This document shows, in pieces, positions 62,147 through 64,000 of a stretch of 64,000 bases of DNA; the first letter of the stretch is position 1, and the number at the start of each line of letters is the position of its first letter. Below the pieces are notes generated by a model. That model saw only the letters and a program-made list of their open reading frames with translations. It ran no database searches and was not told the DNA's origin. The position numbers and the translations under genes are program-made. Origin of the DNA: Amborella trichopoda. Lineage: Eukaryota > Streptophyta > Magnoliopsida > Amborellales > Amborellaceae. The stretch lies in NCBI RefSeq assembly GCF_000471905.2, contig NW_006499799.1, forward strand, positions 4,205,951 through 4,269,950. Direction: 5' to 3'.

Positions 62147-63264
62147 CACTCCCTTCTAAAAATAGTTCTCTTGTAAAAAAAAAATTAGTATCTTAAATAT
62201 TAATAAATTTCAGATTTGCTTAGTTTTGAAGCTTCAAATTCCACAATATGAGGCTAAAATGAATTCGCAAGTCATCCATATTGAATGTATGTCGCATTTC
62301 AAGGTCTCAGTCGCTCTTGTATGATTTGAGTTTTGTAGTGGATTTTAATATGAGTGGCATAAGAACCAGGAACCAATTATGGGTGACTCAGAGCCTAGGC
62401 AGTTTAGGGTTAGGAGTGTAAAAACTTCAAGTCACGGAAAACTCATACCCACGGGTGTCGGGCTTCAGGCTTGAGCGGGTACCGCTAATGGTTTGGGGCC
62501 ATCCGTTTCTCAAGGCCGGAGATATCATTGGTTGAAAGATATGGTGGAAACTTCGTGCAATGAGGTTAACCCTATGAGGATGAAGGTTAAAGCCCCTAAT
62601 GGTATGTGCATATGATGGCTGTAAATATGGGAAGGCTCCTTTTTTGGGGGAGTTCTTAGGAAGCCATGCATATGTGCATCAGAGAGGAACCTTGCACTGG
62701 TGCCTTGATCTCGGGGTGCACCTTAAATCCGTTTTAAGTTTTGGAATCACACTATTTATTGGTTGGGTTTAACAGATCAATCACGAGTACTTGTATAAGA
62801 TTATGGGTTATGAGTTTTGTTAGGTCAATTTGGAATTTTGGATATAGGTCTTGAGACAAGCTGAGAACAGTTTGCAAGCCCCTAGTTTCTTTTCAAGATT
62901 TTTTTGAACGTTCAAATTTTTTGGAATTCTAAATTAAATACAACTAACTTTTTGGAATTTTCAAAAATTTTAGTTACTCTTTTCTAGGCCCAAAGTAGCC
63001 CAGGAAAAGTTGTTTACAAAATACCAAGGACAAAATGACATAAGTGGCGAATGGGCTACGTGTGTGTGCAATGTGGCTCCCACATAGTGCCGTGGGTCCG
63101 TGTGGACCCACGTGCGCAGCCCACTCTTTTGGCCCTTGTTTAGTTCGTCACTTATCTTGGATAAGTGTGTTTGATTTAAAAGTTTGAAAGGGCAGAGCAT
63201 TTCATACGTGGAAAAAGTAAATTTTTCTAGAAAGGCCATTGTTTTAAATTAAACGAACGAAAAA
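62147..63264. other. gene-free spacer
   Basis: No coding sense or repeat structure recognised between the two MITEs. Confidence 0.4.
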
Positions 63265-63645
63265 GTTTATATAAGTGTGAGGTTCTAAACAATCAAATTA
63301 GGTCGGACCTTAAAATTTTTACTAGAAGCGGTTGTTTTGATGTCCAAATATCCTCAAATTGATCATCTCGACCTCAAGATGCATAAGCAGGAGAAAAAAA
63401 TGAATTTCAAGTTTTAAAAATAGTGCATCTTGTAATGTATTTTTGGACTTTCAATTTTCAAGATTTTCAAGTTTTCATAGATATGCTCAAGTTAGACTAT
63501 TTTTTTAAGCTTTAAATTTTATAATTAGAGTTGAAAATATATTTTAAGGCTATCACAAAGATTTTCAGTATTGAAACTATATTTCTCAATACTATTTGAA
63601 GGTGCACTTTACTTTGATTGTTTAGAACCTCGACTTTATACAAAC
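63265..63645. mobile_element. MITE B
   Basis: GTTTATATAAGTGTGAGGTT followed by CTAAACAATCAAA is inverted at 63613-63645 with a few mismatches. Same family as MITE A; the arms are better preserved, so it is probably younger. Confidence 0.75.
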
Positions 63646-64000
63646 CACACCCTTAAATGAATGAGCTATGACTTTTCTAATTTTGGCGTCCAATAAAACA
63701 TGTCACATAGAGATTGATATACATGTATGACACAAGTCTAGTTCATGTTTGTCGCATGTATGAGTCCACGTGAATTGATTAAAGTATGCGAACGAATATA
63801 TGTTACTCTTATTAAAGATTTATAAAAAGTTTTGGTAAAGTTTTATAATGGTTGCCTAATAACACAATCTACCTCCTTTACCCATACTCACATAATAACC
63901 TCAGGAAGAAAAGGCAAACTAAGAGGCACACGCCACCCTTTGAGTCCACTTTGATTATAAAATCATAAGGTTAACCTTGGTCATTGATGTAATTAAGATT

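Overview
This is a window of nuclear DNA from a flowering plant. The evidence is a multi-exon gene for a plant lipin-type phosphatidate phosphatase with GT-AG introns, Ty3/gypsy, RTE, L1 and hAT elements, and decayed chloroplast DNA. The sequence alone does not fix the species. Transposon-swollen introns are typical of larger angiosperm genomes. No bacterial-type operon, CRISPR array or defence system was seen.

Left third (1-24.5 kb), gene-free repeats. Position 1-10530 is the 5' part of a Ty3/gypsy retrotransposon read on the minus strand (LTR, primer-binding site, gag, protease, RT, RNase H, integrase, all decayed). It abuts, and was probably inserted into, a second gypsy element (about 10.5-16.3 kb, minus strand) that shows only gag and protease. 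From 18.7 to 24.5 kb lie two diverged head-to-tail copies of a ~2.9-kb non-coding repeat. Each copy carries its own minisatellites, and the second holds a 20-N assembly gap.

Right two thirds (26.1-61.7 kb), one gene. A PAH1/PAH2-like gene runs on the plus strand. Its coding sequence starts at 26875 and stops at 61204 in ten coding exons. Exact splice junctions join to a 905-residue protein with an N-LIP domain, a middle lipin block and a catalytic LNS2/HAD domain (DVDGT at residues 709-713). About 92% of the coding span is intron. The long introns hold RTE and L1 LINEs, two families of short hAT-like elements, MITEs, and the relic of a duplication of coding exons 5-6. The 12.8-kb intron 7 contains a mosaic nuclear plastid insertion (rps2, atpI, trnS-GGA, three-exon ycf3). 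It was later hit by two RTEs, one L1 and one hAT element, so the known plastid gene structure gives the order of events.

Flanks. A hairpin and palindromic MITE-like sequences sit just upstream of the gene (25.25-26.07 kb). Two related MITEs lie downstream (61.8-62.1 and 63.3-63.6 kb). The PAH gene is the only apparently functional gene; its product should act in ER phospholipid/triacylglycerol synthesis by dephosphorylating phosphatidic acid.
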